Source of the DNA: Bathynomus jamesi
Taxonomy: Eukaryota > Arthropoda > Malacostraca > Isopoda > Cirolanidae
Length of the DNA: 64,000 nt
NCBI GenBank assembly: GCA_023014485.1
Contig: JAJOZX010012280.1
Span: 46,435 to 110,434 of the forward strand
Reading direction: 5' to 3'
The notes beneath the pieces were generated by a model. The model did no database searches. It worked only from the letters and a program-made list of their open reading frames with translations, and was not told the DNA's origin. Positions 54,251-64,000 of the stretch are shown one piece after another (positions within the stretch are counted from its first letter, which is position 1; every line of letters starts with the position of its first letter). A program made the position numbers and the translations under genes.

Positions 54251-56308
54251 CTAGCTGAAGGTTTGAACCGGGTTTGCAAGAATCCTTCCATGGTAGGCCA
54301 ACTTCATAGCACCATCTCTAAACCCAATCCCTTTTTCAAATTGCCCTAAAACATCATTGTTCACTGTACTTGCCTGTTTGTCCTTTATGCCAATAGATTC
54401 AAGTTCCCAAAACGCTTTCAAATGCCCTTCCAGACCATGGCTGTTCTCCTCAATCTTAACAAAAAGAGCCTTAACTTCCATTTCATTGCAATAACTACCA
54501 TGTAGCATCCAGCCTAGCTTACTTTCAATAGCTACTGGGCCTTGAGAAGTACGGACAATATTACCAGTGATGAAGTCCCAATAATAGTCAGCTCCAATCA
54601 AAAGACTAATATCTTCTGTTCCTTCAAACGTATTATTGCCCAAATTAATTTCTTTAACTTGCAATTCTTGGACACATGCCATATCTAAACAAGTAGTGAC
54701 TGGAGCACAAAGTTCCTCAATCTCTACAGCTTGGACCTTGATAGTGGGACTTTGCGGTAACAACCCCTTAACCAAAACTTCTACCTTCTTAAATTTGGTT
54801 CGGTTTTGAACGGAACCCCCAAACCCAGAAATTCTTAAATTTTCCCTCTTAAGTTCTTTAAACTTCAATTTTCTGGAAATTCTGGTCTTAATAAAACTAC
54901 ACTGGCTACCACTATCAAACAACACTCTTACAGTAGCTTCTCCTTCATTCCCAATTAATAAGGCTGCAGTTGTTTGCAATAATCCCCCTTTACTTTTACT
55001 CCCTTGCATAGCAATAGCATGTGCCACTGATGTCTCTACTTCTGGGGTAGGCCTACTAGGAGTGTTTGCACACAATAATGGCTGATGCCTACCATGACAT
55101 TTTTTGCACAAAATTTTAAACTTACAAAACCTTGCTCTATGACCTTTCAAAAAACATTTAAAACACGCTGTGGACTTAGTTACCCTGTCCTTTCTCTCCT
55201 CAAGGGGTAAAGCCTCAGCCACCTCACATTTATATGACTTGTGGTTGCCTTCGCAAAATATGCATTCCTTGATTCCCTTTAATTTATTCTCAGAGGATGC
55301 ATGTAGAGCTGACACTGTACCTGGGCTATTCCTTTTTGTGGAAACTTTGGTGCTGTGCCTGCCTTTGTCCCCTTGTTTACCATCCCACTGTACAAACTCA
55401 TCTCCCTCTCGTCTTGCTAATTCTGTGCCTAAAAGACTTAACATCTGCTGAAGGGGGATGTACACATGTTCTGCAGAGTGTCCCCTACTTAATTCAAGCA
55501 AAATTGAGCTAGGCAATTTAGACTCCAGTGTAGGAACCAACATTATACCATACTTTTCCATTCCTACACCCAAGTTGTCCAGGGACCTAGTTCTAATTTC
55601 AAATTCATCATATAACTGCCGTAACTCCTTGACACTATTAGGATTATTAACAGGAGGTATAGCTAAAAGTGCACGGAGGTGGCTTTTAATTAAGATCTCT
55701 GGCTTACCAAACCGTTTCTTTAATATATCCCAAGCCACATTATAATTAGCCTCTGTTAATGCTAATCCTGCTATAGTCTTTGCTGCCTCCCCTTCCAAGA
55801 GGGACCGCAAATAATTAAACTTCTCCACGGCACTTAACACTTGACTAGAATGAACTGCTGATTGAAAACTGTCTGCCCATCCTTGCCATTCCTGAATACT
55901 CCAGAAAATGTTTTGAGTACAAGCCTCGGTAATTGAACTACAGATCTGTTAACCTTAACTTCACAAACATCATTTGAGTGTGGTGTTGTGTTTCATTATC
56001 AGACCTGGTCTCTAACTGTACTGAGCTACTAAACTCTTTTGCTCGGAGGCCTACGTTAATTATATCATCAATAATCTCTTCAAAGTAAATTATGTTATTT
56101 TTTATTTCATCCTCTTCTATAAGAGCCTCAATTTTAACATTTACCTCACTTAAGCAACCTTTTTAGTTTCTAATATGGAAAGCTGCGCAGTCACTAAGCG
56201 TAAATCCTCTTGCTCTATGGCAGAATCTATAGTGGCGATGACCTTTGTAATTAGACCTTTGTAGGCGCTTCTCCTTTTTATAAATTTGTTCAATTCAGAT
56301 GCACTCAT
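54251..56308 (-). pseudogene. BEL/Pao Gag and protease
   Basis: An ATG at 56308 starts MSASELNKFIKRRSAYKG, a BEL-type Gag N-terminus. Two or three frameshifts follow near 56160 and 55900. The long frame (55840 down to 54251) holds the capsid-like region (AVEKFNYLRSLLEGEA, LRQLYDEFEIRTRSL), zinc knuckles CFKCFLKGHRARFC and CKKCHGRHQPLLC, and the aspartic protease core VLFDSGSQCSFI. GADYYWDFI and LGWMLHG follow. The segment listed as starting at 55840 actually begins at GTG inside a longer frame. Gag packages the element RNA and the protease cleaves the polyprotein. Confidence 0.94.
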
Positions 56309-56499
56309 CTTCAATGCAAACAACAATTGGGCTCAATGCCAAATAAGCTGAATTGGCAGAAATACTTAACCGAACTGATCAAACGTAAATTTTACTTTCA
56401 AATAAACTGAATTGCTAGGTGGGGTACTAACTAACACCAGTATGGAATACCAATTTTTCCACCCAAGTAACTGGCGCACTGGTCTGCAACCTTCGCCTA

Positions 56500-57176
56500 C
56501 GAATAATAAACCAAATTAACCAAACTGGTAAATGTAGGCCAAAAACAACGACAGACAAGTGGCCAAGTTTCGCAATTGGGCAACCAAATTTTCTACCCTG
56601 GGACCTTAATTCAATAATAACCCAAAATTAACCAAATCGGTAAAATGTAGGCCAAAACAACGACAGACGACTGGCCAAGTTTCGCAATTGGGCAACCAAA
56701 CTTTCTACCCTGGGACCTTAATTCAATAATAACCCAAAATTAACCAAACCGGTAAAATGTAGGCCAAAACAACGACAGACGACTGGCCAAGTTTCGCAAT
56801 TGGGCGACCAAACTTTCTACCCTGGGACCTTAATTCAATAATAACCCAAAATTAACCAAACCGGTAAAATGTAGGCCAAAACAACGACAGACGACTGGCC
56901 AAGTTTCGCAATTGGGCTACCAAACTTTCTACCCTGGGACCTTAATTCAATAATAACCCAAAATTAACCAGACCGGTAAAATGTAGGCCAAAACAACGAC
57001 AGACGACTGGCCAAGTTTCGCAATTGGGCTACCAAACTTTCTACCCTGGGACCTTAATTCAATAATAACCCAAAATTAACCAAACCGGTAAAATGCAGGC
57101 CAAAACAACGACAGACGACTGGCCAAGTTTCGCAATTGGGCGACCAAACTTTTTACCCTGGGACCTTAATTCAATA
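56500..57176. repeat. 112-bp tandem repeat, about six copies, in the BEL leader
   Basis: The phrase TACCCTGGGACCTTAATTC recurs at about 56593, 56705, 56818, 56930, 57042 and 57154 (the last with TTTTACCC), giving a unit of 112-113 bp. Copies also share AACGACAGACGACTGGCCAA and TTTCGCAATTGGG. They lie between the 5' LTR and gag. Confidence 0.95.
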
Positions 57177-57261
57177 ATACTCAACTCGTCTAGGCCTAAC
57201 TTGGGCTACAATTTGCACAATCAGAACTTTGCCGAAAAATAGTCACTGACTCAGTCTTGGG

Positions 57262-57285
57262 GTAAAATCCGGTTCTGAAGGACCA
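57262..57285 (-). promoter_or_regulatory. Candidate primer-binding site of the BEL/Pao element
   Basis: Directly after the 5' LTR the minus strand reads TGGTCCTTCAGAACCGGAT. It starts with TGG as expected for complementarity to a tRNA CCA end and contains GAACC, complementary to a T-arm GGTTC. The tRNA was not identified. Confidence 0.5.
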
Positions 57286-57885
57286 TGTTATTTTATTATT
57301 TGTTGGGTTCAAAATCCCAGCTGAGCCGTGAACGGCCAAATTCTAAAGGGCCAGTTCTATCTGAAGCCCAAGTTAAGCTAAATTAAAACTTACGGATTTG
57401 AGATCCTATTAGGTCCTACCTCAGGGCAACCTCAGGGTTGCTGACTCGATGCGGGCCTACCTTAGACCTTAGTTACATGAATTTAATGTAAACAAAAAGG
57501 GTACTATTTATGGTCTTCTTTCTCAACCTTGCAACAACAACGCAACCTGGACTATTGCACGGTGCAACAATCTTGTATCTAAACAACCAAACTGAATTGC
57601 AAGAGAGCTCTCTACAAGACCACACCCTGTACGTACGACATCCCACAAACGAGTAGAAAAGACGCGCAGCGCCCCAAAATGATGCCACCAGCGTCCCAAA
57701 CACTGATGCCACAAGAGCCCAAAAATGCTAGCTCTTATTAAGTGAATTTTTCACTAACCTTACAATTATGAGATAGATATATATACACCTTAACTTAATA
57801 TATACAAGCAATGCTGCATCAATCAGCTTAGTCATCATATCGCCTTGGGACAACAATGGTTCTTCCTCTTCTAGATTTTCTAACA
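57286..57885 (-). repeat. 5' LTR of the BEL/Pao element
   Basis: 600 bp, nearly identical to the 3' LTR. Short ORFs at 57473-57714 recur identically at 50555-50796 simply because the LTRs are duplicates. Confidence 0.96.
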
Positions 57886-58418
57886 CCGCCTTAGAGATAT
57901 GTAGTTGTTTCGCAACCAGTTTGCCAACCACAGATTGTCTTTGTCGCACTTATGTAGCCTATAAGCCATATCTCTACTCCTTATAATATCCCCTACTCTA
58001 GAAGTAAACCACAAGGGCTTGTTATTTACTTTCGCACGCTTAATCTTGTACAGTACACATTCCTCATAAAGTCCCAAATACTGTTTCAAACAATTCCCAC
58101 ATTATTTTTGCGCTGGAGGTCCCCATTACGTTTTCCCAATTGACGTGTGACAATTCATTTCTAAATTTACAAAAGTCTGCGCGCTGGAAATTAGGAATTT
58201 TAGTCGAGTTAGCTGGTTTCGAGTGACTTACTGAGAGGACAAACTCTACCATATTGTGATCGCTATTGCTTAACGGTTCTATTACTTGAAGATCAGTAAT
58301 TAGCCTATCATCCGTAGTTATTACTAAATCTAAAATACTGTCCAACCTCGTAGGTTCCCCAACTTTTTGAATAAGAAAGCTATCCTCAAGAAAATTAACT
58401 AAACGATTACCTTCCGCG
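57886..58418 (-). pseudogene. CR1-C: second half of endonuclease and linker
   Basis: Minus-strand pieces: NRLVNFLEDSFLIQKVGEPT, LDSILDLVITTDDRLI, SNSDHNMVEFVLSV (catalytic SDH), NFQRADFCKFRNELSHVNWE, then KPLWFTSRVGDIIR. This is typical of CR1 endonucleases. At 58419 a hAT end interrupts; the N-terminal half of the nuclease was not found within the window. Confidence 0.9.
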
Positions 58419-58839
58419 CAGTGGCGTGGTGGCCATATGGACCAAACGGGTTTGGCCCGACCAGCGACGATTAGCCAAAGGGCGCCATAACAGAGGTTCA
58501 GAGGACGCCGCACCAGGGGCCAGATTTTAGAATTTTTAAAATTTTAAAATTATAAAACCAACAATAATAGTGATATGACTGCTACATATTACTAAAATTA
58601 GTAATACAAATTTTTAATCATAATCTTTGGATATGATTTAAAATTTGGGGGACCTATAACCATTCGTAAAGTAAAACAATTTTCAAAGCCATTTTTCAAA
58701 AAAACAACTTTCTATTTTAGAAAATTCATAACAAAAATTGGAGACTATGAATTTCTTCAAAATTGCACAGAACACAAAGGAAGACTTACTCTACAACATA
58801 GAAACCCCAAATTATTACAAATTTTTGAAGTGGGGGAGG
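58419..58839. mobile_element. Left end of a hAT element of unknown extent
   Basis: CAGTGGCGTGGTGGCC begins exactly where CR1-C codons stop, and resembles the CAGTGGCG end at 28885. The right end was not found. The hAT transposase fragments at 61160-64000 could belong to it. Confidence 0.5.
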
Positions 58840-59453
58840 CAGGCCCGGATCTAGAAGAATGGGGGCCCGTGGCTAATTATTTTTTTGGGGGCCCCCCTTG
58901 GCTACAATTTTTATTATATAAGGATTATAAGCTTTGTTTACGAGGAAAATTAAAGGTTTTCAGAACAAACATATTACTTTACAAATATTTTACTTTATTT
59001 TACATATTATATTTTCCTGAATTAATAATTTTATACACACCTACCTACTGATTATGAGCTGGCAACCGATTGAACCGACGAGCCTTTTTTTGTGCAAATT
59101 CATTAATAATATTTCGAAAATCGACTTCTTTGGCCAGAGCATGTTCAACATAGAGAATTGCCAGTGACTGTAATCGCTTTTGCTTCATTGTTGAACGTGT
59201 GCAACATTTCAGTCGCTTTAACTTAGAAAAACTCCGTTCGTCGGTACAATTGGTCACCATCAATGACAAGTACATTCTGTATGCATTTAAGACATTGGGG
59301 GAAACTTCAAGCTGATGCTGCATAAGCATATTGAATGTAATAATAGATGTAAAAACCTAAAATTAAAATAAATAATGTAGAAAATTTGGGGGGCCCTTCA
59401 AATGCGGGGCCCGTGGCTGCAGCCCACATAGCCCACCCCTAGATCCGGGTCTG
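58840..59453 (-). mobile_element. Non-autonomous hAT with hATC remnant, 614 bp
   Basis: The exact duplication GGGGGAGG flanks it (58832-58839 and 59454-59461). Ends CAGGCCCGGATCTAG and, in reverse, CAGACCCGGATCTAG are inverted repeats. It carries a hAT C-terminus on the minus strand. Confidence 0.92.
59045..59329 (-). pseudogene. hATC dimerisation domain remnant
   Basis: The 94-codon frame contains YRMYLSLMVTNCTDERSFSK followed by LKRLK and RLQSLAILYVEHALAKEVDF. It is the same hATC type as at 42662-43036 but divergent in sequence. No catalytic region remains. Confidence 0.87.
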
Positions 59454-59528
59454 GGGGGAGGGAGTTATGCCCAATTTTATACAAAATTGTATGAACATTT
59501 TTAAAGTCAAATTTAAAATATATATATA

Positions 59529-61028
59529 CAGGGTGTTTGAAAACTTTCTGTATAAATTGTAATGGGGGATAGGCAACACCAAGACAAACCCTTTTCGTCT
59601 ATAAGTGTATGTCCGCTGACGTCACCATTCGGCGCGAGAGGGCGCCGCTGCAATTGGCTAAAAGGTGAAGTGGGCTAGACTCGCGCTTGCCGCGGGCATT
59701 CTTAAATCGGACGTAGTACGCGTAACATGTGTATTTAAAGAAGGCATGTTTATTTAAAGAAGGTGCTGAAAGTTGTGACCGGTAGCATCAATGCATGCCC
59801 GACAGCGTCGAAGCATTGACCGACGTACACGTCGAAAGATTCCCGGCATTTCGGGAACAGTTCCAACGGCGACAGCGATTCTTGCTACGAGGTCTTCTTC
59901 TGAGTAAATGGGAGTCTCGTACACGAGGTTCTTCATGTGTCCCCACAGGAAGAAATCGAGGCATGTTAAATCGGGCGATCTCGGTGGCCAGGCTACGGGC
60001 CCACCCCGTCCTATCCATCGGTCCCCAAAAGTGGCGTTCAGATAATCCCGCACATCGTTGCAGGAGTGTGCTGGGGCCCCGTCGTGTTGAAACCACATTC
60101 GTCTACGAATAGCCACGGGAACATCTTCCAGCAGTTCCGGCAACGTTTCTTCAAGAAATATCCGATAAACCCGCCCGTCGAGTCGGGCAGGCAGCAGGTA
60201 CGGCCCAATCAACTTGCCATGGACGATACCCGCCCAAACATTGACGGCGAACCGTTCTTGATGAGCATGCACCCGTGTAGCATGTGGATTTGCGTGTGCC
60301 CACACGTGAGAATTGTGCATGTTAAACACATCCTCACGTGTGAAACAGGCCTCATCTGAGAACAGCACATAAGCCGGAAAATTAGGCTGCACCGCTGTCT
60401 GCTGCAGAAACCAGCGTGCGAATTCCACACGAAGAGAGTAATCCCGAGGTTGTAATGCCTGGACTCTCTGACGATGAAACGGATGTAACTGCTGCTCGTG
60501 CAACTCTCTCCAGACCAGGTCGTGGTTCACACCGAGGATACGTGCAACACCTCGCGTGCTTGCGCTTGGATTATCCTCAAATCGCCGTAGGATTTCTTCT
60601 TCCATGTCAGGAGTGCGCACGTTTCTCTCCCGACCAGTGTCATGCATGTTTGCATGGAATGTTCCAATTTCTCGCAGTCGCCGATGCAAATGCGCAAACG
60701 TTTGGTGGTTTGGCACACGTCTGTTTGGGAAGCGCTGTCGGTACAACCTCACAGCAGCTCTTCCGTTTCCATTGGCAGCCCCATACACCATATGCATGTC
60801 AGCCATCTCAGCAGTCGTGAAGCGCTCCATGTTACGCGTACTACGTCCGATTTAAGAATGCCCGCGGCAAGCGCGAGTCTAGCCCACTTCACCTTTTAGC
60901 CAATTGCAACGGCGCTCTCTCGCGCCGAATGGTGACGTCAGCGGACATACACTTATAGACGAAAAGGGTTTGTCTTGGTGTTGCCTATCCCCCATTACAA
61001 TTTGTACAGAACGTTTTCAAACACCCTG
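59529..61028 (-). mobile_element. Mariner-superfamily element (DD41D type), 1500 bp, intact ORF
   Basis: Flanked by TA on both sides (59527-59528 and 61029-61030). The 201-bp terminal inverted repeats (59529-59729 and 60828-61028) start CAGGGTGTTTGAAAAC and differ at about four positions by eye. One uninterrupted transposase ORF fills the space between. The element is less AT-rich than its surroundings, as expected of a recent arrival. Confidence 0.95.
59754..60830 (-). CDS. Mariner transposase, 358 residues, apparently intact
   Basis: The ATG at 60830 is the innermost three bases of the right TIR. Residues 1-60 form a helix-turn-helix (MERFTTAEMADMHMVYGAAN, then RLYRQRFPNRRVPNHQTF). A second one ends at RGVARILGVNHDLVWRELHE. 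The DDE-type core has VLFSDEACFTRE, VNVWAGIVHGKLIGPYLLP, FQHDGAPAHSCNDVRDYL and WPPRSPDLTCLDFFLWGHMK. Aspartates in SDE, HDG and TCLD are the catalytic triad; I count 41 residues between the last two, so DD41D. The usual P-DF in this loop is C-LDF. No stop or frameshift. The enzyme would excise and insert the element at TA. The antisense ORFs are shadows. Confidence 0.95.
   Translation of the reverse strand: MERFTTAEMADMHMVYGAANGNGRAAVRLYRQRFPNRRVPNHQTFAHLHRRLREIGTFHANMHDTGRERNVRTPDMEEEILRRFEDNPSASTRGVARILGVNHDLVWRELHEQQLHPFHRQRVQALQPRDYSLRVEFARWFLQQTAVQPNFPAYVLFSDEACFTREDVFNMHNSHVWAHANPHATRVHAHQERFAVNVWAGIVHGKLIGPYLLPARLDGRVYRIFLEETLPELLEDVPVAIRRRMWFQHDGAPAHSCNDVRDYLNATFGDRWIGRGGPVAWPPRSPDLTCLDFFLWGHMKNLVYETPIYSEEDLVARIAVAVGTVPEMPGIFRRVRRSMLRRCRACIDATGHNFQHLL

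Positions 61029-61032
<4 letters not shown>

Positions 61033-61066
<34 letters not shown>
61033..61066. repeat. (TA)n microsatellite
   Basis: TA array starting just beyond the mariner target site. Confidence 0.9.
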
Positions 61067-61072
<6 letters not shown>

Positions 61073-61159
61073 GTCAAGAATTAAAATTTGATTTTGCATG
61101 CTGCGTCAAAAATGCATACTGTAGTCTTGCTTGAGTCACAAATTTGATTTTTTTAACCT

Positions 61160-61681
61160 TTGGCTATATTTATTTATTTTTAAATTAATAAAATAAATAT
61201 TGCCTATATTTATTCAAGTACTGGAGAGCAGATAAAAAGTTTCTTCATCAACAGCAGGAAACTGAGAATCAGAGCCGTAGTTCCAAGCTAACTTTTTTGA
61301 GTAATGATACTCAAAGGAAGATAATTAATTGATATAACTGGAGAAGAAATAACAATCGAAATTGTAAAGAAAATAAAAAAAGCTGTTGCATGGTCCATCG
61401 TTGTTGACACATCTCCTGATGTATCACATCAAGAACACGTTAGTATTTGTGTTCGTGTTGCTGTGGATGGTGGTGGTGTTTGTGAGCATTTGCTGTGCCT
61501 ACAACATGTTTCAAATACTACATCAGAAATGCTTCTGAGTTTGGTAAAGTCTGCTTTTCTGACCGTAATGTTGACTGTTATGAGACTCTTGCTACCCAGT
61601 CATATGATGGTGCTGCGAACATGAGTGGGTGCTATGGCGGATTACAGGCGCTAATCAGACGCGATATCGGTGAGCAAGTTA
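61160..61681 (+). pseudogene. hAT transposase (DUF4371 type), first visible part
   Basis: In shifting plus frames: WSIVVDTSPDVSHQEHVSIC (first catalytic Asp region), then YDGAANMSGCYGGLQALIR, the Y-GA-NMSG-Y-GLQA block of ZMYM-like hAT transposases. A DD34D mariner interrupts at 61682. The N-terminal zinc finger was not found. Confidence 0.82.
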
Positions 61682-62963
61682 TCAGGTCATCCCATAAGTA
61701 ATGTCGTTTTTCACGATAGATTAAGTTTAAACTAGTTCTACTCGGTTTAAGCATAAATTTTCCGAAGGTTATATCTAAGAGGAGATCTATCGTGTTTCGC
61801 TACATACTTTACAGACCTTGACCAGTGAAGACTTGTGCTTTGTTTTATGTGAACCCATCATAAACATGGCGGTATCAGAAGAGCATATCAGGCATATCAT
61901 GCTTTACGAGTTCAAAAAAGGGAATAGTGCTACTGAAGCAACGCGAAACATTCAGGACGTTTATGGCAACGATATTCTGCATGTGGAAATGTCAAAGATG
62001 GTTTCAAACGTTTAGGAAGGGTGACTGCTGTTTGACAGATGTAGCACGCTCTGGACGCCCTGCTGAGTTTGATGACCCGCTGTTAGCCGCACTTGAAGAA
62101 GACTGTTCAACAACTGTCGAAGAATTGGCCCAGAAACTCAATTCATCCCCGTCCACCATCCATCGACATTTGCAACAACTCGGGAAAGTGCCTAAGTTAG
62201 GAAAATGGGTGCCACATGAATTGTCGGTCGACAATCTGAGGGTGCGGGTAAACATTAGCACAGCTCTTCATTCCCGTGAACTCCAAGATCCGTTTTTGCA
62301 CCGTTTAGTGACTGGTGATGAAAAGTGGATACTGTACCAGAATGTTAAGCGCCGTCGACAGTGGGTTTGTGCCGGAGAAGCAGCGACACCACAGCCAAAA
62401 CCAAATCTTCACCTTCGGAAGGTGTTGCTTAGTGTTTGGTGGGATAAATAAAGGTGGTGTAATACACTTTGAAACCTTACCACACAACCAAACAATCACC
62501 GCTCAAGTCTACTGTCAACAACTGGATCGATTGAACACTGCACTAAAAGAAAAGAGACCTTCTTTGGTTAATCGGAAAGGAATCGTGTTCCACCACGACA
62601 ACGCACGTCCTCATACCGCTCGGATCACTTCTGCAAAAAATTGAGGAGCTTGGGTGGGAAAAACTTCCACATCCTCCAGACCTTGCGCCTTCAGATTATC
62701 ATCTCTTCAGGAGTCTGCAAAACTATCTTGACGAGAAACAATATACTTCTTTAGATGACCTGCACACCGGTCTTTGTACGTTTTTTGCCTCAAAACCGCC
62801 TGAATTTTATAAACATGACATTGAAAAGCTTGTAGGACGTTGGCAGAGTGTCATTGATTCCGATGGAAAATATATACATACTAGATTAAAAAGTTTCAGT
62901 CGAGTTTTTTTTTGTCCTTCAAATTCCGATCTAAAAAACGATATTACTTATGGGATGACCTGA
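61682..62963 (+). mobile_element. Mariner element (DD34D), 1282 bp, inside a hAT gene
   Basis: Ends TCAGGTCATCCCATAAGTAA and its complement lie at 61682 and 62963, flanked by TA (61680-61681 and 62964-62965). The inverted repeat extends to TCGTTTTT, about 30 bp. The transposase gene is broken. Confidence 0.93.
61866..62960 (+). pseudogene. Mariner DD34D transposase, frameshifted
   Basis: ATG at 61866 gives MAVSEEHIRHIMLYEFKKG. Then after a shift come WFQTFRKGDCCLTDVARSGR, the helix-turn-helix WVPHELS region, and VTGDEKWILYQNVKRRRQW (first catalytic Asp in TGDEKW). After a shift near 62440: FHHDNARPHTARIT (second Asp), then LGWEKLPHPPDLAPSDYHLF (third). The order and spacing are mariner, near the mellifera/irritans group. 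Three frameshifts, near 61985, 62445 and 62640, make this copy inactive. Confidence 0.93.
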
Positions 62964-62965
62964 TA

Positions 62966-64000
62966 TATATGTTCACTGCAATGCACACATCCTCAATTTG
63001 GTACTTTCAGATGTTTCGTCAGCGTCTGTTGATGCTGTTACTCTTTTTGGAACACTGGAGACATTATATGTTATGTTTACACAATCTAATCGCATACATT
63101 CACTTTTTGAAGATACACAAAAGGAATCAGGTTTGGAAGTTAAAACATTGAAGAGACTGAACACAGTACGCTGGACGGCTCGTGAATTTTCTCTAGATGT
63201 ATTCATATCTAGATACACATCGATATGTAAACCTTGAATGAGATCATCACATCTCAAGAGTTTAGTCAGAAACAGCGTTCGGAAGCAGCTGGTCTACTTC
63301 ACATTGTTCATAGTCGAGCATATCTGGCAACAGCTTGCCTGTTTCATAAAATATTCATAATAACAGGCCCACTCAGTCGTTATCTACAGACAGTCAATAT
63401 GGATGTTGTCAGAGCACTTGATATGGTTTCAGCTTCGATGCAGCAGCTACAGAAGATTCGCGATGACCCAGCTACTGTTATTGCTGCTGTCGAAGAAATC
63501 GACGATAAAGCACAATGGCCAGTCAGACGTGCACGTAAAAAGAAAAAGCAGATCAATGAGAATGATATTGAAATCACTGAAAATAGTCAGGCAAAATGGA
63601 CACGTGAAACATTTTATACTGTTCTAGACAAAATTAACTCGGCAATGAACGATCGATTTTCTGCAAATCGAAGTGTACTAAAATCAACACCAAAATTTTG
63701 TCCAACAAATTTCTCTATTATTGGTGCTCAAATTTCTACATTGGAGAATGAGATCGGTGAATTTTGCAGTAATTACAGCATCAATAGTCACGAATGTGCC
63801 TTGGAGCTCTATAGCTTCAGTTCCATATTCCTTTTATTATCGAACACAAAAACGATTTACAGCGCCTACACTGTACTCAATCATGATACGGGTCTTACTG
63901 AAGCCTATCCAACTCTTTCAAAAGCATATGGCATTAGCCCTATTCAAAAATCAAGTTTTCTTATTTTCATAGGTTTCTGTACTTTTTCCATGCTTTTTGA
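62966..64000 (+). pseudogene. hAT transposase, continuation to the window edge
   Basis: Reading resumes after the mariner as VHCNAHILNLVLSDVSSASV, LYVMFTQSNRIHSLFED and LKRLNTVRWTAREFSLDVF, typical of the middle of DUF4371/ZMYM-type hAT proteins (C-H-LNL, then TRW-AR). Further pieces include MQQLQKIRDDPATVIAAVEE and KRKKKKQIN-type basic sequence to about 63960. Several frameshifts. The hATC end lies beyond the window. Confidence 0.85.

Larger units (their letters stand above)
50367..57885 (-). mobile_element. Full-length BEL/Pao LTR retrotransposon, 7519 bp
   Basis: Two LTRs of about 600 bp (50367-50967 and 57286-57885), with TG...CA ends, enclose gag, protease, reverse transcriptase, RNase H and integrase on the minus strand. 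CCGCC flanks both sides (50362-50366 and 57886-57890), the 5-bp duplication expected for BEL/Pao. I count only two differences between the LTRs (one indel near the outer end, one substitution), implying a recent insertion. The coding region nevertheless carries several single-base frameshifts. Confidence 0.96.

Noticed and set aside
56500..57176. 112-bp repeats, considered as a CRISPR or centromeric satellite
   Set aside because: They lie within the leader of a complete BEL element between the primer site and gag.
60416..60899. Plus-strand ORFs up to 134 codons across the mariner
   Set aside because: They are antisense to the intact transposase and lack motifs.

Overview
This is a eukaryotic, AT-rich, intron- and repeat-dominated window from an animal genome. 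It contains no bacterial gene organisation. A 15-bp satellite made of TTAGG-like units, many dispersed TAACCTAA/TTAGGTTA words, and the mix of CR1, BEL/Pao, mariner, Merlin and hAT elements point to an arthropod, perhaps a crustacean. The species cannot be fixed from sequence alone.

Host gene (about 1-4.6 kb, minus strand): two exons of a Myt1/PKMYT1-type Cdk1-inhibitory kinase are readable, at 4356-4515 (N-terminal regulatory tail) and 431-614 (glycine loop and the invariant lysine). Their splice phases match across a 3.7-kb intron packed with foldback repeats and microsatellites. The rest of the gene lies outside the window or in exons I could not find. No other host gene was recognised.

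Transposon layers, left to right: a pogo-like MITE (4951-5464). A minus-strand CR1 LINE (CR1-A, about 8.4-13.5 kb) holding a solo LTR (9677-10736) and a Tigger-like insert. A 2.7-kb transposon with 8-bp TSDs and a long transposase-like ORF (15052-17781), sitting beside a decayed relative. A 6.3-kb transposon with about 0.5-kb terminal inverted repeats and an unclassified transposase (19400-25728), itself hit by a hAT and a pogo-like MITE. A Merlin-like element (26415-27659). A 3.1-kb hAT (28885-31983). A plus-strand CR1 (CR1-B, about 32.0-38.8 kb and possibly to 40.8 kb) whose ORF1 carries a PHD finger and an SGNH esterase, interrupted by two Merlin-like elements and a short retroposon. A TTAA-flanked element with seven copies of a GTCTCGGTCGTTAC motif (39083-40434). 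A Jockey/I-like LINE that has lost its reverse transcriptase (about 41.3-46.2 kb) and holds three hAT elements. A third CR1 (CR1-C, 46.5-58.4 kb, minus) split by a Merlin-like element, a hAT MITE, a BEL LTR and a complete 7.5-kb BEL/Pao element with nearly identical LTRs. Finally a hAT nest (58.4-64 kb) with a short hAT, an intact-ORF mariner (DD41D, 59529-61028) and a decayed DD34D mariner.

The genes do not form a pathway. They form a stratigraphy of nested insertions, and at least fourteen target-site duplications can be read directly, which orders the events. The most novel items are the long-TIR transposon, the 8-bp-TSD element with the 513-codon open frame, the Merlin-like family with remnant transposase ends, the TTAA element with repeated 14-16-bp motifs, and an in-frame 11-residue duplication in the Myt1 N-terminus.
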